Shown piece by piece: positions 24,973 through 34,539 of a stretch of DNA of 64,000 bases; position 1 is the first letter of the stretch; each line of letters starts with the position of its first letter. The stretch covers positions 1 through 64,000 of the forward strand of contig JAIPBL010000024.1 of the NCBI GenBank assembly GCA_021739645.1. Reading direction: 5' to 3'. The notes beneath the pieces are model-generated. The model was not told the DNA's origin. It saw only the letters and a list, made by a program, of their open reading frames with translations, and made no database searches. Origin of the DNA: Saprospiraceae bacterium (GTDB lineage Bacteria; Bacteroidota; Bacteroidia; Chitinophagales; Saprospiraceae). Position numbers and translations under genes: made by a program.

Positions 24973-25950
24973 AAACCCCTCACTGTTGAACAACTCCAGA
25001 ATCTGGCTGTCATTCCCATGGTTGAGGTTGTTCTTGATTTCGATGGTCAGTTCGTTGATATAAGGCGTTGGGTCAGAAATCGGGCTTTGGTAGTAGAGGA
25101 AGTAAATGCTGTTGGAAAGGCTCTGAATCTCCGCCTGGATGTCAATGAACATCTGCTCCAAGCCAGCTGTGTCTTCCGCCTTGAAGTAGCGGTCGGGGTC
25201 ATTGGCGAGTGATTTCAGGGCTGCCTCGTCGAGGTCGGGGCTGGCGAGTGCGGCCACGTAGGCACGGCGGGTGCCGAGGGCGCTCTTGGCCATTGCCAGG
25301 GTCACGTTTTGCGAAGCATTGTGCCTGCCATCGGTGAAGATGACCATGCTGCCATCCACGATGCCGTCAATGGTGTAGTTGTCCACCCAAAGGTTGGCCA
25401 CGTCTATCACGGCGCCGTAGAGGTTGGTAGAGTTGACGAGGCTGGTTTCGGGTATGCCGTCAATGGCGTTGAGGAGTTCCTGCTTATTTTTTGAGAATGC
25501 CTTTACCTGTTTTGTGTCAGCATCGAAGGTGTAAATGGCGATTTGCTGGTCTGGCATTTTCGACTCGACAAGGGAGCGGGCTGCCGCCTTGATTTGCGGG
25601 ACAAAACCTTCCACGCTCCGGGTAATGTCAAGCAACAACACCGTTTTTAGCTCGAAAGGAATGGAGCTGATGCCCACCCGCAGGTCAGCCTCAGAATCAA
25701 TTTTTCCATTGTTTTCAGTGACGATAAAATCATCCTCGGTCAAGGAGGAAACACCCTTCCCGTCATAGTCGGACACCTGGAAAAGCACCTGCACCGTGCG
25801 CTGTGCCGGCACTACGCCAACTTCAAAAGTCTTTAGGCGGTAAAATTTGGAGAGGTCGGAAGGGAGTGTGTCGTCGTCTTTTTGGCAGCCAATGCTGACG
25901 GTGAACAGGAAGAGCAGGGCAAGTTTTGCGAAGGTGGAAAATGGCTTCAT
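24964..25950 (-). CDS. von Willebrand factor A domain lipoprotein
   Basis: 328 residues. Lipoprotein signal MKPFSTFAKLALLFLFTVSIGC. A vWA domain spans about 105-300 with a MIDAS-type motif LLLDITRSVEG (DxTxS in place of DxSxS) and VIFTDGRHN. The first 100 residues (VPAQRTVQVLFQVSDYDGKGV, DFIVTENNGK) form a cadherin/Ig-like beta domain often seen before vWA in VWFA-like proteins. Probable outer- or inner-membrane-anchored metal-dependent binding protein; the partner is unknown. The last codons and stop lie within an octamer repeat array, so its C-terminus may have been reset by repeat insertion. Confidence 0.85.
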   Translation of the reverse strand: MKPFSTFAKLALLFLFTVSIGCQKDDDTLPSDLSKFYRLKTFEVGVVPAQRTVQVLFQVSDYDGKGVSSLTEDDFIVTENNGKIDSEADLRVGISSIPFELKTVLLLDITRSVEGFVPQIKAAARSLVESKMPDQQIAIYTFDADTKQVKAFSKNKQELLNAIDGIPETSLVNSTNLYGAVIDVANLWVDNYTIDGIVDGSMVIFTDGRHNASQNVTLAMAKSALGTRRAYVAALASPDLDEAALKSLANDPDRYFKAEDTAGLEQMFIDIQAEIQSLSNSIYFLYYQSPISDPTPYINELTIEIKNNLNHGNDSQILELFNSEGFGN

Positions 25951-26175
25951 TGTCTATGTTTTATACTTAAACGATATCCAAGCCCGGTTTTGTTTTATGG
26001 GAAATGTTAAATACCGGGCAAGTGAGAAAAAGAGGCAGACCGGATGGGCATCTCCACAACATCGGTTGTCATTTAAGGATTGCTTAACCGTTTGCCACAA
26101 AAGGAAGATGGAGCGAGGCGGTAGGTTCCCCTATTTGAGGTGTGCTTGAGAGTTTGGGTGCTTGTGAAGTCACTT

Positions 26176-27015
26176 TCAATTCACGGAAAGATACCGCTCC
26201 ACCTCCGCCTTCATCAGCTCCAAAAGGTGGCTGGTCACGCTGCCTGGTTTGCCATCGCCGATGGTCACATCGTCCACCTGCACCACGGGCATGAGCAGGC
26301 GGGTGCTGCTGGTGATGAATGCTTCCTTGGCTGTTTTCAGTTCTTCCAAAGTCGGTTTCCGCTCCTCAATGGCGTAGTGGTGCTTCGCAACTTCGAGCAG
26401 TTTTTTGCGGGTAATGCCGTGCAGGATGCCCTCGCCTGCGGTCACGATGGTGTCGTCTTGTTTTACGATGAAAAAATTGGCTCGGGTGGTTTCGTAAATT
26501 TCACCGTTGGAGTGAAAAAGCACGTCCTCCGCCCCGGCGGCCTGCTGTTGCGGCAGCAGGTAAATGCCCACGATGTAGTTGATGGACTTGGCGCTGGGGA
26601 AGGTGCGGTGGTAGTCGTAGCCCATCAGCTTCACGCCCTGCTCGAACTTGCTTTTGGGATAAACAGGCGGCGGCATTTCCAAAATGATAAGGTTCGACCG
26701 TTCGGGGGAGTAGCCGTCGGCGGCGTAGCCCCCGGTTAGGATGACCTTGATGCCTGCCTCCTGCTCGCCATTGGCACGGATGAGCCGTAAAATCTGCTCC
26801 CGCAATTCCTCCTTCGTGATGGGCAATTCCAGGTGTAGCCACTTGGCCGACCGCTCCACCCGGTCGAGGTAGTCTTCGAAAAAGAGGGGCTGCCCCTTTT
26901 TTACCACAAAATAATCGAACAACCCATAGCCCCGCTGGATGGACAGGTCGGTGACGCCGAGGGAGGCTTGCTCCTTGGGCACCAGTTCGCCGTTGATGGA
27001 ATAGAATTTAATCAT
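26176..27015 (-). CDS. class IV aminotransferase (branched-chain/D-amino-acid type)
   Basis: 279 residues, pyridoxal-phosphate fold type IV. Typical N-terminus (YSINGELVPKEQASLGVTDLSIQRGYGLFDYF), catalytic lysine in SAKSINYIVG, and phosphate/cofactor segments EIYETTRANFFI and EGILHGITRKKLLE. Transfers amino groups between branched-chain or D-amino acids and 2-oxoglutarate, or is an aminodeoxychorismate-lyase-like relative; exact specificity is not certain. It follows gldH on the minus strand, with a 27-bp-arm hairpin filling the gap. Confidence 0.85.
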   Translation of the reverse strand: MIKFYSINGELVPKEQASLGVTDLSIQRGYGLFDYFVVKKGQPLFFEDYLDRVERSAKWLHLELPITKEELREQILRLIRANGEQEAGIKVILTGGYAADGYSPERSNLIILEMPPPVYPKSKFEQGVKLMGYDYHRTFPSAKSINYIVGIYLLPQQQAAGAEDVLFHSNGEIYETTRANFFIVKQDDTIVTAGEGILHGITRKKLLEVAKHHYAIEERKPTLEELKTAKEAFITSSTRLLMPVVQVDDVTIGDGKPGSVTSHLLELMKAEVERYLSVN

Positions 27016-27022
27016 GAGGATG

Positions 27023-27087
27023 TGAGGATTTGAGGATGCGAGGATTTGAGGAGGGCCGGGTCAAATCCTCGCATCCTCAAATCCTCA
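27023..27087. repeat. GAGGATTT-type octamer hairpin between gldH and the aminotransferase
   Basis: Perfect 27-bp inverted arms, 27023-27049 and 27061-27087, each made of 8-bp units TGAGGATT/TGAGGATG/CGAGGATT. It fills the gap from 5 bp after the gldH stop to 7 bp before the aminotransferase start. Confidence 0.95.
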
Positions 27088-27092
27088 AATAT

Positions 27093-27572
27093 TCATTTTT
27101 CGAGCTGCTTGATTTTCAACGAAATAGCCTTGATGCCCACCAACGGGTTCACTCGCATGAACTGTTCGACGGTGATGCTGTGCTTGCCGGGCACTTTGAA
27201 CTTCGCCTTGCCTTGTAGCGGTATCTCGATGCTGCAATCTTTGCCGCTGCATTTGCCTATCCAAATGCCGGACTGTGCCGCCAGTTCGAGGCTAACGGGC
27301 TGCTTTTTTTCCTCGCCGTTGGGGAATTTGGTGGTGATTTGGACGTAGCAGTTCTGAAAGCCGAAGTCGCCAGCGTGGTTCACTTCCAGCAGTATCTGGT
27401 AGGCTTTGGTGGTGTCCGTCACCTCGAACTCGAAGGGCAACACGTTCTCGTAGCTCCACGAGGCATCGGTTATTTTGATGGTTTTTTCAAAAAAATTGCC
27501 GTTGCCGCAGGCAAACAAAAAGGTGACGAAAGACGCAAACAGCAGGGAAGGACGGGCAGAGTATTTCAGCAT
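27093..27572 (-). CDS. gldH: gliding motility lipoprotein GldH
   Basis: 159 residues with lipoprotein signal (SLLFASFVTFLFAC). The pattern of the GldH family is visible: an aromatic-rich start (ITDASWSYENVLPFEFEVTD), YQILLEVNHAGDFGFQNCYV, a FPNGEEKKQPVSLELA stretch, GIWIGKCSG, and GKHSITVEQFMRVNPLVGIKAISLKI at the end. GldH is an outer-membrane lipoprotein required for gliding and efficient T9SS function in Flavobacterium. It stands away from other gld genes here. Confidence is in the family; motility itself is not shown. Confidence 0.8.
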   Translation of the reverse strand: MLKYSARPSLLFASFVTFLFACGNGNFFEKTIKITDASWSYENVLPFEFEVTDTTKAYQILLEVNHAGDFGFQNCYVQITTKFPNGEEKKQPVSLELAAQSGIWIGKCSGKDCSIEIPLQGKAKFKVPGKHSITVEQFMRVNPLVGIKAISLKIKQLEK

Positions 27573-27778
27573 TTTCGGTGGAAATTATTGGACGGTATGG
27601 GGCAAAGGTAGTTTGTCGGGCGGAGATTGCCTATGCCTGAAGGGGCTTACTGTTTTGGGGTGGCATCCAACGGATGTTATGCTATTTTCCTAAACTGCCT
27701 CTATCTACCCAAACCAGTTGAGGATATTCTTCCAAACCTTTACCAAATCCACAAAATTTTCTTGAAATCAAAGCACAA

Positions 27779-27863
27779 GTTCAAGCCAGTGTTCAGCGTA
27801 GCGGCACTGGCGGGTGACCGCTTCCCAACCGCCAGTGCCGCTACGCTGAACACTGGCTTGAAC
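27779..27863. repeat. perfect 35-bp inverted repeat, 15-base loop
   Basis: Arms 27779-27813 and 27829-27863 are exact reverse complements beginning GTTCAAGCCAGTGTTCAGCG. Unlike the heptamer arrays it has no internal tandem unit. It lies 28 bp before the promoter-like TAGCTTTG, so it may be a mobile hairpin or a regulatory structure. Confidence 0.95.
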
Positions 27864-27890
27864 CTAGCTATTTTTAACTTGTAAAGTGTG

Positions 27891-27898
27891 TAGCTTTG
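27891..27898 (+). promoter_or_regulatory. -7 promoter element (TAGCTTTG)
   Basis: Fits TAnnTTTG, 93 bp before the ATG at 27992. No clear TTG lies at the correct distance upstream (only a T-run), so this is a partial match. Confidence 0.4.
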
Positions 27899-27991
27899 TG
27901 TGCTGGCGAGACACTTGACACAACAGGTACAATATCGTATTGGCAACGAGGTTGTCGTTTCAAAGCAATTTCAAATTTTAAAATAACCGTC

Positions 27992-28900
27992 ATGAAATCA
28001 CACACTACTTCCGCTATCCTGTTTTTCATTTTTATAGCAACTAACCAACTTATAGGGCAGCCTTTGTTTGCTCCGCTCGGGGCGGTTTGGTATTATGACC
28101 AATATAACTGTCCCCCTGGCCCAAGCATATCGCCTTATGTTTTGACCGTTACGGAAGACTCTATCATCAACGGAAAATATTGTACGAAGCTCCCCAATAA
28201 TTTTTGTCATTCTGATGCCTCCTGCAGTAGTGATGTTTATGTCCACCAAGATGGGAGCAAGGTTTTTGTCTATGAGCCGTCGTTCAACGGATTTCAGATG
28301 CTGTATGATTTCTCCCTGCAAACTGGCGATTCCTATACCTATATCATGTGCAAGGAATCTTGGGGTGTTGATACGGTGACGATTCATGTTGATTACGCCG
28401 ACACAGATCCAGCGGGAATGCAGCACTTGGGGGTAGTGCCAAATCAACCTACTTGGTGGAGTGATTTTAGTGCTGTAATAGTAAAGGGTATTGGTGGGAC
28501 GACTGGCCAGAATAGGTTATTGTTTACCGATTATTGTGTATTAGTTGATTGTCCATCTTGGGCATTCCGTTGCTACCAGACCCCATCATCGGGCAGTTAC
28601 CCCCCAGGCTGTGTCAGCGCAGTAGAAGTTGGCGATTTGCCAAGCGATGGGGTTTTGCTATACCCTAACCCCGCCTATGATTATTTGCACATCGAACTAA
28701 AGGCACAAAAACCGATGAAGCGGGCGAGTTTTCGTATTGTGGATTCAGGGGGGCGGCTGGTGAGGGAGTTCGAAGCTGGCAACTTGGATAACCCTTCCAT
28801 TGTGCCTGTTAGGGACTGGGTGGCTGGAATGTACTTCTTGCAATACCTAGAGGGCGGCGAAGTAAAGACTGTGGAGAAGTTTATCATAACGAAGCAATAG
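27992..28900 (+). CDS. T9SS-secreted protein of unknown function
   Basis: 302 residues from Met 27992 (MKSHTTSAILFFIFIATNQLIG, cleavage near IGQ). The middle is unrecognised and cysteine-bearing (YNCPPGP, CHSDASCSSDVYV). The C-terminal 75 residues are a type A sorting domain (GVLLYPNPAYDYLHIEL..., SGGRLVREFE, VAGMYFLQYLEGG). It is AT-richer than its neighbours. Predicted surface protein; no catalytic motif is visible. It converges with the AlkB gene with 2 bp between the stops. Confidence 0.8.
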   Translation: MKSHTTSAILFFIFIATNQLIGQPLFAPLGAVWYYDQYNCPPGPSISPYVLTVTEDSIINGKYCTKLPNNFCHSDASCSSDVYVHQDGSKVFVYEPSFNGFQMLYDFSLQTGDSYTYIMCKESWGVDTVTIHVDYADTDPAGMQHLGVVPNQPTWWSDFSAVIVKGIGGTTGQNRLLFTDYCVLVDCPSWAFRCYQTPSSGSYPPGCVSAVEVGDLPSDGVLLYPNPAYDYLHIELKAQKPMKRASFRIVDSGGRLVREFEAGNLDNPSIVPVRDWVAGMYFLQYLEGGEVKTVEKFIITKQ

Positions 28901-28902
28901 CA

Positions 28903-29943
28903 TCACCCCTCCATCCCCTTCACCTTCCCATCCATCACCCGAAACCACAGCGGCGGCACGAACGCCAGCAGCATCGAGGCCGGGTAGCCGTGCGGCAGTT
29001 GCGGGCTTTCGTCGAAGTGGCGCAGCACCTGGTACTTGCGGGTGGCCTTGTAGTGGTGGTCGCTGTGGCGGGTCAGTTCGTAGAGGAAGATGCGGCCCAG
29101 TTCGTGGTCGGAGTTCCAGGAGTGGCGGGGCGTCACCGTCTCGTAAAAACCCGAAGCCAGCCGCTTTCGGCGCAGGCCGTAATGCTCGATATAGTTCACC
29201 GATTCGAGGAGGAGGAAGCCCAGCACGGCCACGGCCACGGCGAAGCCCACGCCCCGCCAACCGAACTGCCACCAGACCAGCGTGAGGTAGGCGAGGTGCG
29301 CCAGTTGGAACCAAATCATTTCGTTGCGGAGCGAAAAAACCGCCCTGCCAGCCTGCCGCAGCCGCTCGTTTTCCAATCGCCAGGCATTCACGTAAGTGCC
29401 CCAGACCGAGCGCAGCCAGAACAGGTACAATGCCTCACCGGGCCTAGCGCTGCTGGGGTCTTGGTCGGTGGCTACCCAGCGGTGGTGGCCCCGGTTGTGT
29501 TCGATGTTGAAATGGGTGTAGAGCGCCGAGGTGAGCATTATCTTGGCCATCAAGGTTTCGTGGAAGGTCTGTCGGTGGCCTAGTTCGTGCGCCACGTTGA
29601 TGCCGAGGCTGCTGATGGTGATGCCAAGGCTGAGGGTCATGCCCACCATTTCGTAAAGCTGCAAACCGCCACCGGTCATGGCCGAGAGGTACAACCACAT
29701 GATGCCAAAAAGCAGTGGCAAATTCAGGTAGAGCAGCCAGTCGAAGAGCGGCGAGGCGGCTTTTTCTGCTTCCTCCCGTTCGCTCAGGTTGCGGGTTTTG
29801 CCTTTCGAAAATTGCTCCACCAACGGGATGATGGCGAACGCCAGCACCACCACCAAAAACGACCACCAGCCCTGACAAAGCACAGCAATGTAGGCGGAGA
29901 TGGGCACCAGGTAGGCTATCAGGTATTTTAAGTCTCGGAACAT
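28903..29943 (-). CDS. alkB: alkane 1-monooxygenase, AlkB type
   Basis: 346 residues with about six hydrophobic segments. All diiron histidine boxes are present: HELGHRQ, EHNRGHHRWVATDQDP, NYIEHYGLRR, and RHSDHHYKATRKYQVLRH. This set with NYIEHYG is that of AlkB-type membrane hydroxylases, which oxidise terminal carbons of alkanes or fatty acyl chains using rubredoxin or ferredoxin electrons. No rubredoxin gene is adjacent. The pattern is stronger for AlkB than for a fatty-acid desaturase. Confidence 0.88.
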   Translation of the reverse strand: MFRDLKYLIAYLVPISAYIAVLCQGWWSFLVVVLAFAIIPLVEQFSKGKTRNLSEREEAEKAASPLFDWLLYLNLPLLFGIMWLYLSAMTGGGLQLYEMVGMTLSLGITISSLGINVAHELGHRQTFHETLMAKIMLTSALYTHFNIEHNRGHHRWVATDQDPSSARPGEALYLFWLRSVWGTYVNAWRLENERLRQAGRAVFSLRNEMIWFQLAHLAYLTLVWWQFGWRGVGFAVAVAVLGFLLLESVNYIEHYGLRRKRLASGFYETVTPRHSWNSDHELGRIFLYELTRHSDHHYKATRKYQVLRHFDESPQLPHGYPASMLLAFVPPLWFRVMDGKVKGMEG

Positions 29944-29983
29944 TGGTCTTGATTTACTTCAAAATTACGGCGCATTTCCCGTA

Positions 29984-30083
29984 CTGCCAAAGTCCACTTT
30001 GGCAGCGCAGCCTTTGGTGAATTAACAGCCAATCAAAATCTCTGCAAGTTTGCAGTGTCTGCTCGCCGAAGGGGACTTCGGCG
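29984..30083. repeat. two small hairpins in the AlkB-HD gap
   Basis: CTGCCAAAGT/ACTTTGGCAG (29984-30005) and CGCCGAA/TTCGGCG (30064-30083) are perfect short hairpins between two minus-strand genes. The second ends 20 bp before the HD gene's stop (30104), so it may be its terminator, though it has no T-run. Confidence 0.6.
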
Positions 30084-30103
30084 GTACATTAACACCTCAC
30101 ACT

Positions 30104-31324
30104 TCACTCCAGCCCTTTCGGGTAGCAGAGGTAGTATTTCTTCGTAACATTTGTTTGTAGCCCAAAATCCATCACCTGGGAGATGGGCAGCACCGAGCCG
30201 TCCTTGTACAGGATTTTTATTTCGTCTTTTGTGGTGTTGTAGGCGTGGTTCGACTGGTCGCCGGACATGACGAGGTAGTCCAAATACCCAGCCGGAAAAT
30301 GGCCGAAATGTTTCTCCACCAGTTTTTTCACCGAATCCAAATGCGCCTGCTCGAAGGTCAGATTTTTCAGTTCAATCCTGAAAATGCGCCTCCCGACGAT
30401 ACTCTCGGCGAGATAGGCCAGCAGTGGGTCAGTGTGTTCGGTGAAACTTTTCAGGGCATAGGAAATGTCGTGGTCGTCGAGGCGGGCGAAGTGGCCGAGC
30501 ATCTCCACGGGTTTGGCGTCGAACTCCGCCAGTGAAATATCTTGATACAGGAAAAAACCGAGGCTTTTCGGCACGTCCAACTGCTCGCCGTGCATGGCCA
30601 GGTACTTGGCCCGTTCGAGTGTTTTTACCAGCATCTGCTCGGCAGCCAGCACGGTTTTGTGGAGATAGACCTGCCAATACATCAGCCGCCGTGCGATGAG
30701 GAATTTTTCGATGGAATAAACGCCTTTTTCCTCCACCACCAGTTCGCCGTCGTGTACGGCCAGCATCTTGATGATGCGGTCAAAACCGATGACGCCCTCC
30801 GATACGCCCGTGAAATAGCTGTCCCGGTTGAGGTAGTCCATGCGGTCCATGTCGAGCTGACCGGAGATGAGCTGGTGCAAGAATTTCTTCGGGTATTCGT
30901 CCTTGAAAATGCGGATGGCCAGCGTCAGTTTTCCCCCGAAAACCTCATTCAGCCGCTCCATGAAGCGCAGCGAAAGCTCCTCGTGGTGGACGTTCATGAG
31001 CGTGTGTTCCAGCGTGTGCGAGAACGGCCCGTGCCCAATATCGTGCAGCAGGATGGCGATGCTCACGGCTTCGGCCTCGGCGTCGGTGATGTCCACTTCT
31101 TTGCTCCGCAATACTTCGATGGCCTGCCCCATCAGGTGCAGTGCCCCCAGCGCATGGTGGAAGCGGGTGTGCAGCGCCCCCGGATACACGTAGTGCGTGA
31201 GGCTCACCTGTTTGATGCGCCGCAGCCGCTGGAAGTACGGGTGGTCCACGAGGTCGAGCAGGATGCCGTGCGGCAGGCTCGTGAAGCCGTAAACAGGGTC
31301 GTTGAAGATTTTTATTTTGTTCAT
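30104..31324 (-). CDS. HD-domain phosphohydrolase (dNTPase/SAMHD1-like)
   Basis: 406 residues, cytoplasmic. The HD metal site is HTRFHHALGALHL, ILLHDIGHGPFSHTLE, then QLDMDRMDYLNRDS for the final aspartate. The start KIFNDPVYGFTSLPHGILLDLVDHPYFQRLRRIKQ is typical of the dGTPase/SAMHD1-like subfamily widely annotated as HD domain-containing protein. Likely hydrolyses (d)NTPs; substrate not determined. No neighbour points to a pathway. Confidence 0.88.
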   Translation of the reverse strand: MNKIKIFNDPVYGFTSLPHGILLDLVDHPYFQRLRRIKQVSLTHYVYPGALHTRFHHALGALHLMGQAIEVLRSKEVDITDAEAEAVSIAILLHDIGHGPFSHTLEHTLMNVHHEELSLRFMERLNEVFGGKLTLAIRIFKDEYPKKFLHQLISGQLDMDRMDYLNRDSYFTGVSEGVIGFDRIIKMLAVHDGELVVEEKGVYSIEKFLIARRLMYWQVYLHKTVLAAEQMLVKTLERAKYLAMHGEQLDVPKSLGFFLYQDISLAEFDAKPVEMLGHFARLDDHDISYALKSFTEHTDPLLAYLAESIVGRRIFRIELKNLTFEQAHLDSVKKLVEKHFGHFPAGYLDYLVMSGDQSNHAYNTTKDEIKILYKDGSVLPISQVMDFGLQTNVTKKYYLCYPKGLE

Positions 31325-31772
31325 TCTGCGGTTGGTACCCTTACTGTTTTGTGCAAATTTCGTGAAAAGATGCTACCAATTCCGTATTGCTTTAAATTCT
31401 TCCATCAAAGGACTAAATTGTCCACTAGTTTTTTGACCAAATTGCCCTCTGCCCAAGGATATCTAACGAAATTGGGTGCTTTCGAGTGTAGGTTTTGAGA
31501 AAATGATTGGAGAGCAAAGTGTGGCCCTGCCACACCTTTTTGTCCAACTCAACATTCTTTTTTTCCGAAATATTTTATCGTAAATTTCTTTTTCGTAGCT
31601 TGCCACCATGTTTCAACGCATAGTTTTTCAGTACCGACCGTTCTGTTTTTTTCAAGTCTGGAATAGAAAGCTTTTGTCTGAAACCCTCTTGATTTGAAAC
31701 TGAACAAACAACTGCCCTATAGCAACTAACATTGATTTTTGAATATATTCTTTCATTTAAACTGATTACGTT
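31325..31772. other. intergenic region with an orphan terminator
   Basis: This 448-bp divergent gap contains a plus-strand hairpin with T-run at 31519-31541 that follows no recognised gene. The rest is AT-rich and the only plus-strand frame is a 42-codon one ending at 31498 (MLPIPYCFKFFHQRTK...). Confidence 0.4.
31519..31541 (+). terminator. orphan Rho-independent terminator
   Basis: Perfect 7-bp arms (GTGTGGC/GCCACAC) followed by CTTTTTG. No annotated plus-strand gene precedes it, so it may mark a short RNA or leftover of a lost gene. Confidence 0.55.
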
Positions 31773-34537
31773 GTGAAAAGCATTATTACCCTTCTATTAT
31801 TATCATCTTCCCTGTTTTCCAATTCAAAACTTTACGGTCAAGAATTGACTTTGTGTGAAATACACGGACAAGACCCTATTAATAATTACCTTGTCAATTC
31901 CAGTTCTTCACAATTTTTAACGAATACTTTGTCAAATCAGGTTATTTACCTGCCAGGCACTTTTACTGTTAATACGTCTCAGTTCACATTTGACAATTGC
32001 GTAATCAAAATGGCGAGTGGGGCAAAGATACTTATTGACCCCGCCAAAAAACTCACTATCACAAATTGCAAGATTTTCTCCTGCACAGATATGTGGAAGG
32101 AGATAACCGTAAGTGCCAGTGCAAAACTTCAGCTTCCAGACTCCGAAATAGAAGATGGCCAATATGCAGTCCATTCAAGCATCAACGCTCCTATTTTAAA
32201 CATCACCAACAACCGCTTCAACAGGAATCATGTAAGCATATACATGAGCAATAAAATACCTGCTCAGACATCCTTTAATTACAACATTTACGGCAATGTT
32301 TTCGATTGTACTTCAAGTTTGAATTCACCCTATCCAACCCAAAGCCCTGTCCCGGCACAAATCTCATTTGTGGGTATTTGGCTTCAAGGTGTGCCTGCTA
32401 TCAGCATAGGGCTGAACGGAGCGGGTTTGAATGAGTTTATAAATCAAATGATAGGTATTCTTTCCGAAGGGACATTCGCTGTTGTCACCGCTTCCACTTT
32501 TAAGAATATTTCGTTCAATGGCTTGTACGAAGGCTATGATACAGGCATCGGTATTTCAGCTTTGAACAACAGTTATTTAATGGAAAAGGGATTAGGTAAT
32601 CAAACCAGTTCCTCTCCTACTTTTGATAATTGTGAAAGTTTGGCTATTTTTTCCAGTTCTTCCGTAGTGCGATGTTTCTTTAACCGGATAGTAATATTGG
32701 AGGTAATGGCATAATTACCACTAACTCCCAAAACCACTATGCTGAAATTACTTCCAATTTGTTTGAGGTGGATGACGTGGGAACCGCAAATATTATAAGC
32801 TTTGAACGGGGTGCATTTGGAACAGATATAATTTCGAGCAATGTTATGTATTCTAATTATGCATTATTTGCAGGAGCTGTCAATATACATGGGCCGGCAA
32901 ATTCTACAGGAACTTGTAGGGTATCTACCAATAAACTATATTTGGACAATGTTGAGATTGGATTCGACCTGCATCCCAACAGTAGCAATAATTTGGACGT
33001 TGAAGATAACACTATCAATTCAACAAACGGGTATTGGCCTGTTGTGATTTATGTGGCAAATGGCAACAACACACGTTTTGCTGGGAACCATATCTATGGG
33101 GACAACACTACCTGGGATTGTGCTTACGCTTATAATGCGAAGAACACTACGATATGTAGTAACGTTTTTGATGGCACACAAAGAGGGTTGGTTTTCGTAG
33201 GAAATAGCATGGGGACAGATGTTTACAAGAATACATTCAAAAACTATGAAGCTGGGCTTAGATTAGAAGGGCAGGGAATTGGTTTGGGTGATGAAAGCCA
33301 TCATGAAAATTTTTGGGAAGGGACGTGCCAAGCAAGTGTAGTTGCAGCAGCCTCGCATACGGGCACTGACTATATATTCTCTAGATTTTACGTCAATCCA
33401 AACTATGACCATGATAAATGTGGAGACCCGTCGTTTTGGCCCAATTGCAGCGGAACGAGTTCCATAATACCAGCATCGGGTTGGTTTTTCTCCGAAGAGG
33501 GTGACACCTGTGCCGCTTCTTGCGTTAGTATAGCTTTGAATTCGCCGCCTTCCAATTTTGAGCGTGTTGATATGGCTGTCATGGATGGCAGCTTGGGTAG
33601 TTTTGGATATTCCGAAGCCGCCATTTGGGATGCAGAACAGTATTTGTACAAAAAAATACAAGAAAATGCACTATTACAGCCAGAAGGCAGCCAAGCCTAT
33701 TTTTTTGTGGAAAGCCTATACAACTCACCGCTGGGGGAATTCTACCTAATAGAAAAAAATATCACGGATGCTCTTTCTCCCAACAACGAATTACAAAATT
33801 CAATTTCAACGAACTATGGGCTTATTGAATCATTGATGAGCAAGCTGACGCAAGTACGGGAAGGATTACTGTTTGCGCCGAACGATGCCCAATTGCTACA
33901 AGAAAATGATCAAGTACTTTCGTCCCTGCTTCTTATAAAAGGAGAGAATGATGATTTAATTGCCCAGTTTGATTCATATAAAACCGGGGCATTGAACAGT
34001 GTCTTGTCACAGAACGAAAATATTGTACCTCAAAATGCTTTTGAGGCTAACCAAAAAATAATCAACAGCAAAAGGATTCTGACTTTAATGGGAGAGGAAT
34101 TGACGGAACAGGATTGGGAGACCATCCACTCCATTGCAAACCAATGTTATTTGGAAGGGGGGCCAGCGGTTTATAGCGCCCGTGAATTGTTGCCATCTGT
34201 TGAGCAAATCCCATTGATGAAAAATGAACCGATATGCAACAACCAAAACCTATTTCAAGTCCCATCGGGTTCAAAACCGACTTTTTCAGGGACATGGCTT
34301 TTTTATCCCAACCCTGCATATGGCGACAAATTACTTTTCAACACAAGTTTGACAGACTTTTCTGATACCCGAATAGAAATAATTGATGCTTGGGGCAAAA
34401 AATGCAAATTGATAGCGGAAGGCCAATTGGATGCTCCATCATTGGATATTTCAAATTTAAATAGTGGTATTTACTGGATAAAGGTATCAACATCAGGGCA
34501 ACCAGCTTCATTCCACAAGTTCGTGAACATCCAATAA
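31773..34537 (+). pseudogene. T9SS-secreted beta-helix protein, broken by a frameshift near 32684
   Basis: Frame one (GTG start 31773, signal MKSIITLLLLSSSLFSNSKLYGQ) runs to 32714. A second frame carries on from about 32684 (DSNIGGNGIITTNSQNHYAE...) to 34537. One missing base in the CC of ..TTTAACCGGAT.. restores a single protein of about 920 residues. It then has a beta-helix region (FDNCVIKMASGAKIL, NNLDVEDNTINSTNG), a helical stretch (EELTEQDWETIHSIANQCYLE, like the same segment of the 13.4-17.6 kb protein) and a type A sorting domain (TWLFYPNPAYGDKLLF..., NSGIYWIKVS). It may be a real disruption or an assembly error. The second part lacks a signal peptide. Confidence 0.8.
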
Positions 34538-34539
34538 TC

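Larger units (their letters stand above)
27573..27991. other. divergent intergenic region with a long perfect hairpin
   Basis: This 419-bp region lies between gldH (minus) and a T9SS protein (plus). It contains the 35-bp-arm inverted repeat 27779-27863 and a -7 promoter motif at 27891-27898. No reading frame looks real. Confidence 0.6.
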
